Positions 46,560 through 58,332 of a stretch of DNA of 64,000 bases are shown here, one piece after another. The position numbers and the translations under genes are program-made. The notes under the pieces were generated by a model, which was not told the origin of the DNA, ran no database searches, and was given only the letters and a program-made list of their open reading frames with translations. This DNA is from Cenococcum geophilum 1.58. Its lineage: Eukaryota > Ascomycota > Dothideomycetes > Gloniales > Gloniaceae. The stretch covers positions 1 to 64,000 of the forward strand of contig KV748224.1 of the NCBI GenBank assembly GCA_001692895.1. The letters are read 5' to 3'. Positions within the stretch are counted from its first letter, which is position 1; the number at the start of each line of letters is the position of its first letter.

Positions 46560-47640
46560 TTATCTACTACTTAATTCCTACCCATAAGAAATGGCCTTTT
46601 GCCCTTTTATCAAATCCTTATTACTTTATCGCATGGTTTAAAAAGTCGCTAAAGTTATTTTATAGTTTAGCTTTAAATTAATAAGTACGCAGCCACTGCT
46701 TTAGGTCGTAAAAAAAGCCTTAATTAGGTTAAAATCGGGCAAGTAAGGAGGAAGATATTTAAGTTTAATACTAGCAGTATTATAAAGGCGTTAAACTTCC
46801 TAGGTTTAAGTAAACAGTAGCGTTGGCGCGCCTATCCTTTATAATTACTATATATCTTATTATAATAGATTAACGCATTATCTATTACTAAAACTAATTA
46901 AGGCTGTAGATAAGGCTGTATATAAGCAAGAACCTTATTTTTATCTACTAAATAAATATCGGCCCGTTAATAGAGCCTTAGTATATTAACTAACTAGGTA
47001 TATAGCCCTACTAGGTATACACTGGCAGCAAGCTCTATTTTTTAGATCTCTTTAGTTCTAATATTTCTTTAGCAGGCTTATTAATAGGTGCCCACCTATA
47101 CTTCCTATCTATTGTCTTCTTATTATAAGCTAATTCATTAATAAAAATAAACTAATTGCGCCTATAGCTATAGGTTTAAACAATCTAGTCGTCTCTTAGG
47201 CCTAGGTTACGTTATTACAGAATTATCCTTATAACCTTTCTACCCTATCTCCTTCGCTTTAATCTAGCCGATAGTATACTTTATGCCACTATTATATTAT
47301 ATTTATTATATAAAAACTAGAGCATCTCTTTAAAATAGGCGTCTAGACTATATAAGAGGTATTTAAGGAGGCCCTAAGGTATGCGTTAATAAATTAACAT
47401 TAATAATACCTAATATTATATATCTAGAGCCTTATTTATAAGCAGCAGCGGCCTACCATTTACCTTAATTAGTGGATTAATCTAGCCATATCTCTTTAAA
47501 TTTACTCTTTAGCGTCAAAGAGTAGGTTAAGGAACGCCGGTCTTAACTTTTATATAGAAATCGTTGTTACCAAGGTTAATTAGAGCTTATATAATCGATT
47601 TCTATTTAATTAACTAAGTAGGTTTACTTATGGCTTCAAA
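46560..47640 (-). pseudogene. Tc1-like DDE transposase, RIP-broken
   Basis: Minus-strand motifs of the DDE_3 catalytic domain appear in order. LVFINELAYNKK (about 47165-47130) has the first catalytic Asp changed to Asn. LPVYT..GYIPS then precedes VLVIDNALIYYN, with the second Asp at 46880-46882. YLPPYLPDFNLIKAFF (about 46750) is the conserved third motif. The usual catalytic acid after PDFNPIE-type sequence is Lys here. Stops replace Gln/Trp. Upstream residues (about 47540-47420) may be the remnant of the DNA-binding domain. Confidence 0.75.
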
Positions 47641-47992
47641 AATAAGGTAATAATAAGGTAATAGGTGGTGGCATACGCGAGTATAGAAAAAGGGTTCAAA
47701 CAGGTAAGGATTTGGCATATTTTTGTTTTTGATTATGGTTTCTAAGATAAGCGAAAATTGGAAAATAAAAAAATCTGTCAAGTTGCACGTAGGTTAAATG
47801 TTAAGTTCGCCAATTGCGCCAAATGCGCATGCTCTGCGCAGGCTGCGCGTAGGCTGCGTGTCAAAAACGTCAGATGCGTTAACGACGTCAGTAGCGTCGA
47901 CTGTAGCTATTTGGCGCCTAATTGACCTAATTGGCAGTATTTGATTTTACTTAATAGGTAGTTTAAAACCCAGCCTGCGAATATTTTTCCGA

Positions 47993-48398
47993 TATAGAGG
48001 TGGATTTATTTACCTTTTTACCCCCTTTTCCCTAGAAGAAAATTCTTTTAAGGGGTAGTCCTAGCTTATGAGTAAAAATAGGTGGGATAGAGATAGGAAT
48101 ACCAAAACTAAAATAGACTTTTTATAGGGTTTTTTTTCTATAAAAGCAAAAGCCTAATAAAATAGGGAGTATAGGTACTTTTCTATATCTCCTTTAGTCA
48201 GATTATCCTTAGTAAGAGAAGGGTTGCCTTTTTAAGCTTTTCTGCTTATAAAAGCCTAATAAGTCCTTTTTTTAAAATAGTTTTTCTACTTCTAATAGAG
48301 AAGAAAGTAACTATTATAGTCTTTTTTAACCTAGTTTTTCTACTACCTTTTAGTCTAATTTCCCTAGAAACTCTCTAGTAGGGTTAATAAAGAAAAAG
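47993..48398. other. AT-rich unassigned DNA with TTTTTCTACT/CCTAATAA words
   Basis: Runs of T and CCCCTTTT-like tracts. AAAAGCCTAATAA and GTTTTTCTACT recur. No domain or terminus is recognised. Confidence 0.35.
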
Positions 48399-49531
48399 TG
48401 TAACGGGACTAGCTTAGTTACAGTAGGAATGTTTTAGTAAAACACTTAACAGATAAATTCCGACGCTTTGACCAAATTCTGCCAGATTAGTTAAATTTTA
48501 TTAAAGTCCGTTAAAGACTGCGTGCGTATATACGCACGCATTGACCACTAAGCCCCTAACTATTTAATTATATAATTCTCTTATTATTCCCTTCTCTTCT
48601 TTATATAACGTCTTGTTCTTAATAAGAGCTATATACCCTTAGATTTAGATAGAATTTATATTATTTCTTTAAATCTTCCCTAAAGTCTCTCCGTGCCCTT
48701 ATATTACGTTACGTTAATACTAATACCCTTAAAATAGTAAATAAACTTAAATCCGCTACGTTAACTATTATAGCCCTAATTAGGGAATAAATAACTATAA
48801 TATAACAGTCCTTTATAGATACCTTGGCCTAGTAACAAACTATATTAAAAGCTTAGTATTAATAATTAATTAAAGCAATATATAAAGAACTCTATGACGC
48901 TAAAGTACTTGCGTTAGAGACCTTAATAGCAACACCTATAAATAAAATTAAAATAACTATATGCGAACCTAACCTATTAAATACAAACCCTAAACTAGTA
49001 ACGGCAGCTTAACCCATACCTATAATAAACCTAATACCTACTATAAAATCTAAAAAGCTCCCTAACCCTTTAATGTTTAATAGAAATTAAAATAACTTAT
49101 ATCCCTTTATAACTAAGCTCCATCTTAAACTTTTAATAAACTATAACTAATACCCTACTAAAGCTAGTAAGATTAGCTATAAAATATCTTATTTAAGTAA
49201 AGGCGTTACATAAACTATAGACCTATTCTTCTATAATAGCACCTTTATTAATTTTAAAATCTTTATCTCTCTACTAAAATAAATATATAATAACGCTAGC
49301 CGCGAATACACAGCTATTACTAAACTTAAAAACCTATAATAACGGAACCGAGACTTTACTAGCTTCTTTTCGGAATTTTTAAGCCTTATTAGTAAACTAG
49401 ATTAAAATAAAGCCGCTAAAGTTACTACTCTCTATTAAGCTATTTTAGATAAAATTAGAGTATAGTTAGTAGGTAGAGAACTGCTAAAGGACTTACCCAA
49501 ATTTGCTATAATATATTAACGAATTAATAAG

Positions 49532-49694
49532 TATCACGGCACCGTTACAGACCCTAGTCAGGGGCTCGCTTGGAGACTTGGCGCCTGTATATAGACGTGT
49601 TCTTTCCTCGACCTTCTCTGCTCCTTAGCTTAGTATCTTCGTAATACAGCATTCTACAAGCTTCGGTTTAGAGGCATTTGTACGAGCCGTAACA
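49532..49694 (+). repeat. Solo LTR, 163 bp, in Gypsy-C gag
   Basis: A sequence running TATCACGGC..GCCGTAACA (TG to TA at the start by RIP) is flanked by ATAAG on both sides (49527-49531, 49695-49699). The gag frame resumes after it. It is more GC-rich than the host. The class and donor element are not present in the window. Confidence 0.75.
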
Positions 49695-50646
49695 ATAAGG
49701 ACCTTTAATATAATAAATAGACTTATTCCCTAAAGCTAACTATACCTCGCGTTTAAAACTTTATAAAACTAGTATATACTCTAAAGCGTGATCCGTTTTT
49801 AAAACCTAAAAGCCCTATATATAACCCTATAAACCTTAGTACCACTTAATTCTATATACCCTTAGAAACCAATAAATAAAAAACATAAGCTATAAATAGA
49901 GAATGCTTTAGATATAGTAAAAAGGAATATATTTAAAGAAATTACTAAACTTACCCTTTTAAAAAGATCCGCCGTAGCTCCTCTTGGTCCTTAAGTTGTA
50001 CTTATTCTATAAATTATACTTAGTCACTATAAAGCATCTTATCTTTAGTTAATTTGGAAAATAAATCATCTTAGGGCTAAATCGCGCCTTAAGATAAGAA
50101 GTAGAAGAGTATAAGTATCTAGGCTTTTTTAGCGCTAATATATAATATAACTCCCTTAATATACTTAGTAAAATTTAAATACTTAGAAAATAAAAGGAAG
50201 TATAAATTCTTATAGATAGCGGAGCTACTAGTATAGGCTTTATTAATATAAACTACGCAAAAACTTAATACTTAAATTTAAAGAAACTTAATAAGCCCTA
50301 AGGCCTATAAGGCTTTAATAGTAAACCTATAATATATGGTAAACTAACTAACTATACTCTTATAAAGATATAGATAAACAAATACCTTAAATATATTTCC
50401 CTATTTATAATACCTTTAAAGCATTATAAGGTAATACTTAGATACGGATAGCTAAAATAACATAACTCTTTAATTAGCTGGGTTAAAGAAATACTAAAAT
50501 TCTATATAACCTACTACCGAAGTTATTACTTAAAATACCACTTACCCTATAAATATGCACATAACTATTTAAATTTAATATAATATAAATTGCCCTTACT
50601 ATAAACCCCAAACTAATATAATAAAGTTATAACTGCTAATTATAGT

Positions 50647-50869
50647 TGTTTGTATCACTCTATGTGATATAAAGCGTCTCCTGGGTGGTAAGTCTTCCAC
50701 GGGGCACGTAGCACTATAGACGTATAGTGCTGGTATGCTCGGTATGGACGTGACTGAGTTGTATTAAGTAGGCCACGTAGGCCTCTATATACTCTATGGA
50801 AAGTAGTCTAAGCGACAGAAGTAAAATAGGTCACATAACCAGGTCCTGTAACCTATTCGCATTCAGACA
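50647..50869 (-). repeat. LTR of the TRIM-like element (left)
   Basis: 223 bp, TGTTTGTATCAC..CATTCAGACA. It contains an ACGTAGCACTATAGACGTATAGTGCT inverted-repeat core (CACTATA..TATAGTG). Confidence 0.88.
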
Positions 50870-51798
50870 CTAGGAACACTTTAAAGTTCAGCCTATTATA
50901 GTCCGTACAGCGTCCGTATAAGACCGTAACGTATAAATCGTAACGCAGACTCGTTACAATTTATATGTCGACTCGTCACGGCCTATATATATTAACTGTA
51001 TTAACGTATAACCCCTTGCATCCTTTTTCTCCCTTTCTACTCTCCTCCCCGTATCTCCCCAAAAAGCCTATTTGTACATCAATTATCGTCCACTTATTTA
51101 GTGACTCCGTAACTCTAACTCTAGTACCCTCTTATGTATATTCCCTGGCAACGCAATAGAGGGCTACCCTTGGGATGAGGGCGCTAAGGGTATAGGAACG
51201 TGTAGCTATAAGGGCCCCGGCACGGGTCCGAAGTCTATTAAGTAGAGCGATAGGTCGATTGTTTATAGGTGCGTAGATTAACTGTATGTTGTGATGTTTA
51301 AAAGAAGGGATTTAAAGTTCCCTGCAACTACTCTGCCGAGAGCGTTACAGGTCTGCAAATAGGTAGAGGGTATAAGGGGTAGCGGGTGGCGGGTGTATAG
51401 GGGCCTTAAGTCTGCAAGGCCGTAGGGTAGTTAAGAGTATTTCAAGGCTCGTATTGCTTATTCAGGGACTACGTTGCTTAAGGGCCCGTAGTCTGTTAAG
51501 GAATCGCCTGGCGTACGTAGAGGTCGATTAACGTATAGTCGTATTAACGGACCGAGTTGCTTGAAACTGCTTCGTAACTGCTCTCCTTAAGCGCCAGGAG
51601 TGTCTTTCGAAGCGGGTGAAGGAAGGTAGATAGGTAAGGGGTTTGAGGACGTTTCGTGGTTACTCCGATATCTTGTATATAAGGCTTATTAGCTATTCGA
51701 TGCTTCGCATATAAAATCCCGTAAACTTTATACACGAAGCTCTTCGAAATAAGCCCCTTGTTAGAGTACGCTTTTAATCTATAGCGCGCATTAATTAA

Positions 51799-52021
51799 TA
51801 TTTGTATCACTCTATGTGATATAAAGCGTCTCCCAGGTGGTGAGTCTTCCACGGGGCACGTAGCACTATAGACGTATAGTGCTGGTATGCTCGGTGTGGA
51901 CGTGACTAAGTTGTATTGAGTAGGCCACGTAGGCCTCTATATACTCTATGGAAAGTGGTCTAAGCGATAGAAGCGAAATAGGTCACATGACCAGGTCCTG
52001 TAACCTATTCGCATTCAGACA
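51799..52021 (-). repeat. LTR of the TRIM-like element (right)
   Basis: 223 bp. It matches 50647-50869 with a few transition differences. Confidence 0.88.
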
Positions 52022-53599
52022 ATAGTAAAGAATGCGAAGATAATATATTAAAACCCTTTAAAATTCATATAATATAAGCCGCACCCTTTTATTTATTAGT
52101 AAGAAAACAAAACTATAAAATCTTTACTATAATACTAGAAGATATTAAAAAGGCGTTAAAACCAAAGCAATATATTAACCCCTAACCTCTTATATCTAAA
52201 GAATATTATAATCTAATTAATACTTTTAAGAAATAATTTGTAGATTAACTACCCCTATATTAAGATAAGCGCGATTTTAAGATAGAACTTAAACCTAGTA
52301 TAACGCTAAAGTTCGGCCCGTTATACGGTATATTATAAGAAGAGCTACTTATAATATAATAATACCTTAAAGAGCACCTAAAGAAAGGATTTATTCGCCC
52401 TAGTTAATTACTATTTACCTTACTTATACTATTCGTTAAAAAACCTAAAGGAGGCTTAAGGTTCTATATTAATTATTAAGCCCTAAATATAATTATAATT
52501 TAAAACTAATATCTAATTCCTCTGCTTTAAGAAACGCTTAACTATTTAGTAAAAGTATAATACTTTATAAAGCTTAATATAGTTACTACTTGTCGGAATA
52601 TATGGACAGGAATATATAGGTAGAGGTTATGTTATATATCTGATTAGTTATCCTTATAGTGACTTATCAGCCCCCTACTTAGGCACTGCGATCCTTACGA
52701 TCCTCTGCTTTTGATACCTATTAGACAAGAATTAATTTAATAGTTAATAGGCTATATAAGTGCACTTAGGTGATACCGATATTAATTAATGGTCAACCTT
52801 ACCAGTTGGCTATAGAGCAATAAGGTTCACTGCCGCCCTAGCAGCTTCGTTCAATTAAAAGTAGTAATCTAGTACCTAGCAGCAAAACTAGCACCTAGCA
52901 GCTCCGGCAGTATCTAGCCCTAGCCAGCTTAGAATATAAATACGTAACGTATAAGACATTCTATAGTACGTAAATCAACCCCCAGTACGACCTCTTTACT
53001 AAGTGCCGTACCCCTAGTATAACAGTACCGAACATCCAACAGCCCTCGGGCAGTACCTTAGCAGCTACCCCAGCAGTACTACGGCAGCGCTCTAGCCGTA
53101 TATAGCGCACTAGCTTTTACAGCACCCAACACCTAACTACCTAACTGCTTTACGCAGTACCCTAGCGTAGCTACGCAACTTAGCAGTAAACTACCCCCTA
53201 GTACGCGTCTTAGTATATAAACCAACATCTAATAGCCTTACGCAGTACTCCAGCGTCACAGCAACCCAGTAGCATTATAGCAGCATTCTATAATCTAGCA
53301 GCGTTAGCAGCACCTAATAACCTAGCAGCTTCGGCAGCATCTAATAACCCAGCTGTATTAGCGGCACCCTCTACCATTCTATAACCCCGACACCGTCTAC
53401 TTCCTTATAGATCTACCACGTTGAAAATCACGTTAATAGCGCGCCTATAACGCTAGCGCGCTCTTATCCTCTACCCTCTTAAATCTACTAGCGTCTGCGG
53501 TAGCTATAAACCCTTATTGGCACTACCTCAACTTTCTAAAGGATATAAAAGCGGGAGCTATACGGCTACTAGGCGGCCTTACTATATTAATATCTATAA

Positions 53600-54470
53600 C
53601 AATAAAGCCTAATAGGAGTTTCTAACTACAACCGCTTATTAAAAATAGATTTAGGATATATAGGATATTTTAAACCTACGTTAACGACAGTATAAAAGAG
53701 TCTAGAAGGCATATTAAGAATAAAAGGAAGAGATTAAGAAGTTACAAAGCGTAGTTTAGTAATTATAGTAATAACAAGCTATACTAGCGCAAGCTCTATC
53801 CGCATAAGCTTTGTCTGCACAAGCTCCGTCCGCACAAGCTCCGTCTATATAAGCTCCGTCCGCGTAAGCTCTGCCAGCTTTACCCTCTCCGTTAACTAAA
53901 GCTAAGGAGCTATGGCAGTTAAGCTTATATAAACCCCCGCAACCTTAAACCTACAAAAAGTGCTCTATTATATTCCCTTTAGGTTAAGCGCTCTTTAAAC
54001 ATTTGCTAGACTGTTAACTATTTTAGTATACTAAGTGCGGATCTACATTCCCCTTAAATACTACCCTCTATAAGCATGTTTGGGGATGTTATCGTCTAAA
54101 GGATTAAGCTTTGTTAAGATAGAGGTCTACCAATTAAACAATTATGCTATTACGCCTGTAATCCACCTAACGCTAGCACCGTACTGCCACATACCATTGA
54201 CAAACTAATAGCGCCGCTATGCCTGCTATTACGATACTGATCGCGTTAATATACCTGCGATCTACCAACCGACTGATAGACAAGCTCTATACTTAACCAC
54301 TATTACTACCGCCACTAGTACTGTACTACTACCCAAACAAATAGACCCTCTACTGCTCCTACCTGTAGTAATACAATTAACCTCTAGCTGCTCTGCCTGC
54401 AGCTAACCAATACCTTACTGCTGTGCTGTCTTGCTGCCTTCCTATAGCGCTATAAGCATAAAGAAAGAAC
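53600..54470 (+). pseudogene. Gag-like frame with two C2HC-type finger modules
   Basis: A readable plus-strand frame with a few stops. Two similar modules follow each other at about 53960-54015 and 54034-54091: KCSIIFPLG-(stop)-ALFKHLLDC and KCGSTFPLNTTLYKHVWGC. Each has the spacing C-x3-F-x-..-L-x-KH-x3-C, so they resemble paired zinc fingers. Upstream is a low-complexity AQAPS-type repeat. I do not recognise a named family; a nucleic-acid-binding gag is the likeliest role. Confidence 0.45.
53787..53880 (+). repeat. 15-bp repeat GCACAAGCTCCGTCC
   Basis: About six tandem copies coding for Ala-Gln-Ala-Pro-Ser inside the gag-like frame. Several copies have lost CAG/CAA to TAA/TAT. Confidence 0.7.
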
Positions 54471-55216
54471 TGCTAGTGTTGGAATATATGGACAGGAATA
54501 TATAGGTAGAGGTTATGTGGTTATGTATCTAATTAGTCATCCTTATAGTGATTTATCAGCCCCCTACTTAGGCACTGCAATCCTTATGATCCTCTGCTTT
54601 CGATACCTATTAAATAAGAATTAATTTAACAGTTAATAGGCTATATAAGTGCACTTGGGTAATACCAACACTACCTTTAATTAAATCCGTATTTATAAAG
54701 GAGATAAGAAGTATATGGCTTTCTATATATAATAGGGACTTTTTAAATACCTAGTAATACTATTTAGTGTAAAAAACGGCCCTAGTATATTTTAGTAACA
54801 CATTAATAATATACTTCGCGAATTCCTTAATATATTTATTACCGCGTATATTAATAATATCTTAATCTATTTATCTTTGCTTTTTAAGTATTAAAAGCAC
54901 GTCTAAATAGTCCTTAAACGCCTACGAGACGTAGGCTTATAATACGACATTAAGAAATATAAGTTCTATGCGTCTAAAGTTATATACTTAGGCCTAATTA
55001 TATCCTATAACGGAATTAAAATAAACCCTAAGAAAATCGCTGTAATTATAAACTAGAAAAGTCTTAGTAGTATATAAGATATCTAAGGATTTCTAGGATT
55101 TATAAATTTCTACTATTAATTTATTAATTACTTTTTAAAAATTATTTAGCTATTAGTAAACTTAATAAGGAAGAATATAAAATTTAAATGGACTACTAAT
55201 GTATAATTACAGCACC

Positions 55217-55467
55217 TGTTGTACTAAACGCGTGCTTACGCGTTTGGTACACCAGGTACGCGTTTACGCGTTCAGTGCACCAACCACTCGCTTACGCATT
55301 TGGTGCACTTATGAAGCACTAACTAATTAGGGGGGAGGTGCATTAGTATATAGACCACGTAGTCTACTTTATACAATCGACAGTCACTATTTAAATAAGC
55401 ATACGATACTATATGTATTTCGTGCCCGTAGATACAACTTACTTATGCTATTAAGTTAGTACGAACA
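55217..55467 (+). repeat. 5' LTR of Copia-4
   Basis: Boundaries are inferred from the break in the Gypsy-C reverse-transcriptase frame on the left and the conserved primer-binding site on the right. It contains four copies of an ACGCGTTTGGTGCACC-like unit at 55225-55310. The 3' partner is outside the window. Confidence 0.65.
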
Positions 55468-57883
55468 CTAATTAGTGAGCGCGCATAGATTAGCAATTAC
55501 TTAATACCTCCCCCCGAGCGATATATATGACAGTAACTACCCGTTTAGACTCCTAGTATAACCTACTAGAAGTCCAACTCTATATACTTATTTAAGTCTT
55601 AGTACAGTTTACTAGAAGTTATAGACGCGAATACAGACCTATACGGAACCCCTATCCTTAACCCCCTTAAACCTTAAACCTCTTCGGACCTTTTACGGAA
55701 ACCCCCTACCCTCCTACAAACTATTACGGACCCATTAATCGATTTTATGGACCGTTATAAGACCTCCCCTACCCGTTATAAGCTGCTACCACCCGCTATG
55801 CACCACACTACACTATAATATAGCAGATATTAGCAAGCAAGTTAATAAAGGTCAAAAGAAGTAGAAACAAGGAGTCAACGTTACGTCTATAAACGATGTT
55901 AACGACTATATTAGTTTTAAAATCCTTAAATATAAACACTTTAAGCTTATAAATAACGACCTATAGAAGTAATACTAGAAAGACTTTGCGGACTTTACGG
56001 AAGCTATTCTTAAGGCCTATAACCCTATTACTATCCATAAACTATAAACCCTTTTATATAACTAAGGTATATAGGTTAAAAGGAATAAATAAGTTACTAT
56101 TATATAGTCCTTATACAATATAATACATAAGAAGAACTAAACGGAATAGACTAAAGAGGAAATCCTAGACCAGTTCTAAGAAACTAAGGAACTCTTTACT
56201 TCTTCTAAACTTAATATAATCGCTAGCCTTATACCTAACCTACTTAACTAAATTCATCCTATAAACCTAAGCGGCTTTAGACTTAACCTTATTAGCTAAA
56301 ATATACCCTACTCTTAAGTTACGGATTATAACACCCCTATAAACCAAAATACGGACCAAATTACCCCCGCTATTTAAGTTATAGATCCGCAAGCTATATA
56401 TCTGTAAGCTATAGATCTATAAGTTATAGATCTGTAACCTACCTAAGTAAAGACCTATGGTAAGGAGCTAGCTAACCTAGCTAAGCTCTATACCGACGAA
56501 TCTAAGTATAGCGGTGAAAATAATAATTTTAACTTTAAACTAACCATCTTTACGGACCTCTACTAGAAGGCTAATATTTCTAAATAAGAGTTTAGCCAAG
56601 CCTACTCTACCATGCTGCGCGGCCTAGCACTTAACTACTACTATACTAACCTTAAGAGTAACCCCCTTGGTGTCCCCTTTAATAAGCTATACAAAGCTAC
56701 CTATAACTACTTTAAAGGACCGGAATATAGGCGTAATATCCTTACCTAATGGAATACAACTAAGCTACGGACTGTAATTAACAAGAACACCAAAAAATCG
56801 ACTATAGAGTGTCTGTAAATCCTTATTAAAGACCTCCGGCACCTATAGCACGGCCTTAACACTAAGCTTTAAATAGACGACTTCCTGCATAATAAACTTA
56901 TTACGGCTTACTAGGAAGTAGAGCCCTATAAGTACACCTATTATAAGCCTACAGACACCTTAGCTGGCCTTATTAATGACCTACGCTCCTCTATTATAAT
57001 GTACGAAGTCTTAAACCTACCAGGCAGCACTTAAGCCTTTGCTACGGATATTTAATATCTATAGATAGACTTAGACGTCCACTTTACAGACCGCCGTTAT
57101 TGCTAGCAGCACCTATACCAACTAAGTCCCACCCGTAACCCCCGCAGTAACTCCTATATAAAAGTATACCCCTATAGACAAATAAGCCAGAAATACTTCG
57201 TGTGTGGTAAGGAAGGATATTAATCTATAAGGCATACCTAGGAAGAATATAATAGGTCTAAGAAGAGATTTAATAAACAGATTAGCTAGTTTATCTTAGA
57301 ATACAAAGAAAAGGAAGAAGAGGAGCCCCCTAATAAGTTAATAGAAGCCCTTATAATTAACTTTAACCTAAATAACTAGGAATAAGAGACCCCAAAGATG
57401 TTCCTAACTACTTTTAGACCTTTTACGGATAGCTAAGCCTTTAATATTACGACCGTATTAGCTGACCGTTCCTTTATACACTTAGTTACGCCCAAAAACT
57501 ATTCCGTAAGCACCCCTATTATAGACGTTATAGATTATAAGTAGGACCTATTTATATATATCACCACAGAACGCTATACCTCTAAGGAATTCTATAGTGT
57601 TATAATTAACATAGGCGCCTCTAAGAAGTCTACTGTAGGCTATAGACAATACCTCGTATATAGGACTACCGTAAATAATAATACGGACATTAATATTACG
57701 CAAACTGGGGCCGTAAACGTCTAATTCGGCATTGGCTTAACTGTATTAATTAGATTAGTTGCAGTTAAGACCCTAATTAGCCTAGTTAACTTCTATATAG
57801 TAAAAGCAGATACCCCTTTTTTACTTTGCCTTGCGGATATAGATAAGTTATAGGTTTACTATAATAATATTACGGACACCTTG

Positions 57884-58066
57884 TGTTAGATAATCTGTAT
57901 TCTCTAGTGGCGTAGACCGTGCACGAGTCACGTGCACGGGGCACCTGCATTGTAAATCTCTTCATCGTAGCTCGAGGGCCCCAGGTCATCAAATCAACCT
58001 CAAGACAAGATCATCAATCAATCAACCCATTTCATCAATGAATAGCTCTATATGAGTTATCTGACA
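57884..58066 (+). repeat. 5' LTR of Copia-5
   Basis: 183 bp. It contains a CGTGCACGAGTCACGTGCACG near-palindrome and matches 63284-63466. Confidence 0.94.
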
Positions 58067-58082
58067 GTTATAAGCCCGGTCC
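58067..58082 (+). other. Initiator-tRNA-Met-type primer-binding site of Copia-5
   Basis: GTTATAAGCCCGGTCC directly follows the LTR. Drosophila copia uses an internal half-tRNA-iMet primer with a similar GTTATGGGCCC-type site. The single A where the tRNA predicts G fits RIP. Confidence 0.65.
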
Positions 58083-58206
58083 GCCAACTTAAGAAGCTAT
58101 TCAGCTATTACTTAATCATTTAAAGAAATTCTACCTTATTGTTAGACTCTAACCCCTTATCGTCAAGGACGCAGACCCTAANAGAAATTCTACCTTAATC
58201 GTCGCA

Positions 58207-58300
58207 GGACGATCCTGACGACAAGGACGCTCCTGACGATAAGGACGCTCCTAACGATAAGGACGCTCCTAACGACAAGGACAATCCTAACGACAAAATA
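58207..58300 (+). repeat. 18-bp repeat GACGATAAGGACGCTCCT in the Copia-5 leader
   Basis: Five tandem copies with few changes between the primer-binding site and gag. In one frame they would code Asp-Asp-Lys-Asp-Ala-Pro. Confidence 0.8.
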
Positions 58301-58332
58301 CCATCTTAATTCCTCCTTTGCCTATTAGTTAA

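Larger units (their letters stand above)
44640..47992 (-). mobile_element. Tc1/mariner-type DNA transposon with two coding regions
   Basis: Inverted arms at 44682-44763 and 47664-47748 share CCTTACCTGTTT, CCCTTTTTCTATACTCGCG and flanking blocks. The right terminus continues another 240 bp to CCTGCGAATATTTTTCCGATATA, the terminal sequence also found at 31147. The left terminus beyond the arm does not match and may be truncated, so the left edge is approximate. The transposase is on the minus strand, and a second coding-like region on the plus strand points toward it. RIP damage is heavy. Confidence 0.7.
50647..52021 (-). mobile_element. Miniature LTR retrotransposon (TRIM-like), 1375 bp
   Basis: Two 223-bp LTRs (50647-50869, 51799-52021) are flanked by ATAGT (50642-50646, 52022-52026). 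The 929-bp interior has no gag or pol. On the minus strand the sequence after the right LTR, TTAATTAATGCGCGCTATAG, closely resembles the primer-binding region of Copia-4 (CTAATTAGTGAGCGCGCATAG), which sets the minus orientation. The interior has less RIP damage than its host. It lies between the protease and reverse transcriptase of Gypsy-C. Confidence 0.82.
52591..54670 (+). mobile_element. Non-autonomous LTR element, 2080 bp, with zinc-finger gag-like frame
   Basis: LTRs of 191 and 194 bp (52591-52781, 54477-54670), starting TGTCGG/TGTTGG and ending ACCGATA/ACCAACA. The flanks are CTACT (52586-52590) and CTACC (54671-54675), the same word with one transition. The interrupted reverse-transcriptase frame of Gypsy-C joins perfectly across it. 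The sequence after the 5' LTR, TTAATTAATGGTCAACC, is the same primer-binding-site type as the Copia elements. There is no pol. Confidence 0.85.
48600..55216 (+). pseudogene. Gypsy-C gag-pol, split by three LTR insertions
   Basis: Gag-like sequence runs from about 48700 to 50100, with the capsid part around 49080-49530 (FNRNQNNLYPFITKL, FFSEFLSLISKLDQNKAAKV). The protease motif ILIDSGATSIGF lies at about 50211-50246. The reverse transcriptase N-part runs about 52080-52590 (FGPLYGIL..EELL, LKKGFIRPS, VKKPKGGLRFYINY). After the insertion it resumes at 54671 exactly within the ..VTT/FN.. block. YINNILIY (54847-54870) stands for the YLDD/YIDD motif with both Asp changed to Asn. DIQGFLGFINFY and FKWTTN follow before Copia-4 cuts in at 55217. 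Confidence 0.78.

Noticed and set aside
51544..51852. 102-codon minus-strand frame in the TRIM-like element
   Set aside because: It starts in the LTR, runs through the primer-binding site and matches no gag; open by chance in the less mutated interior.
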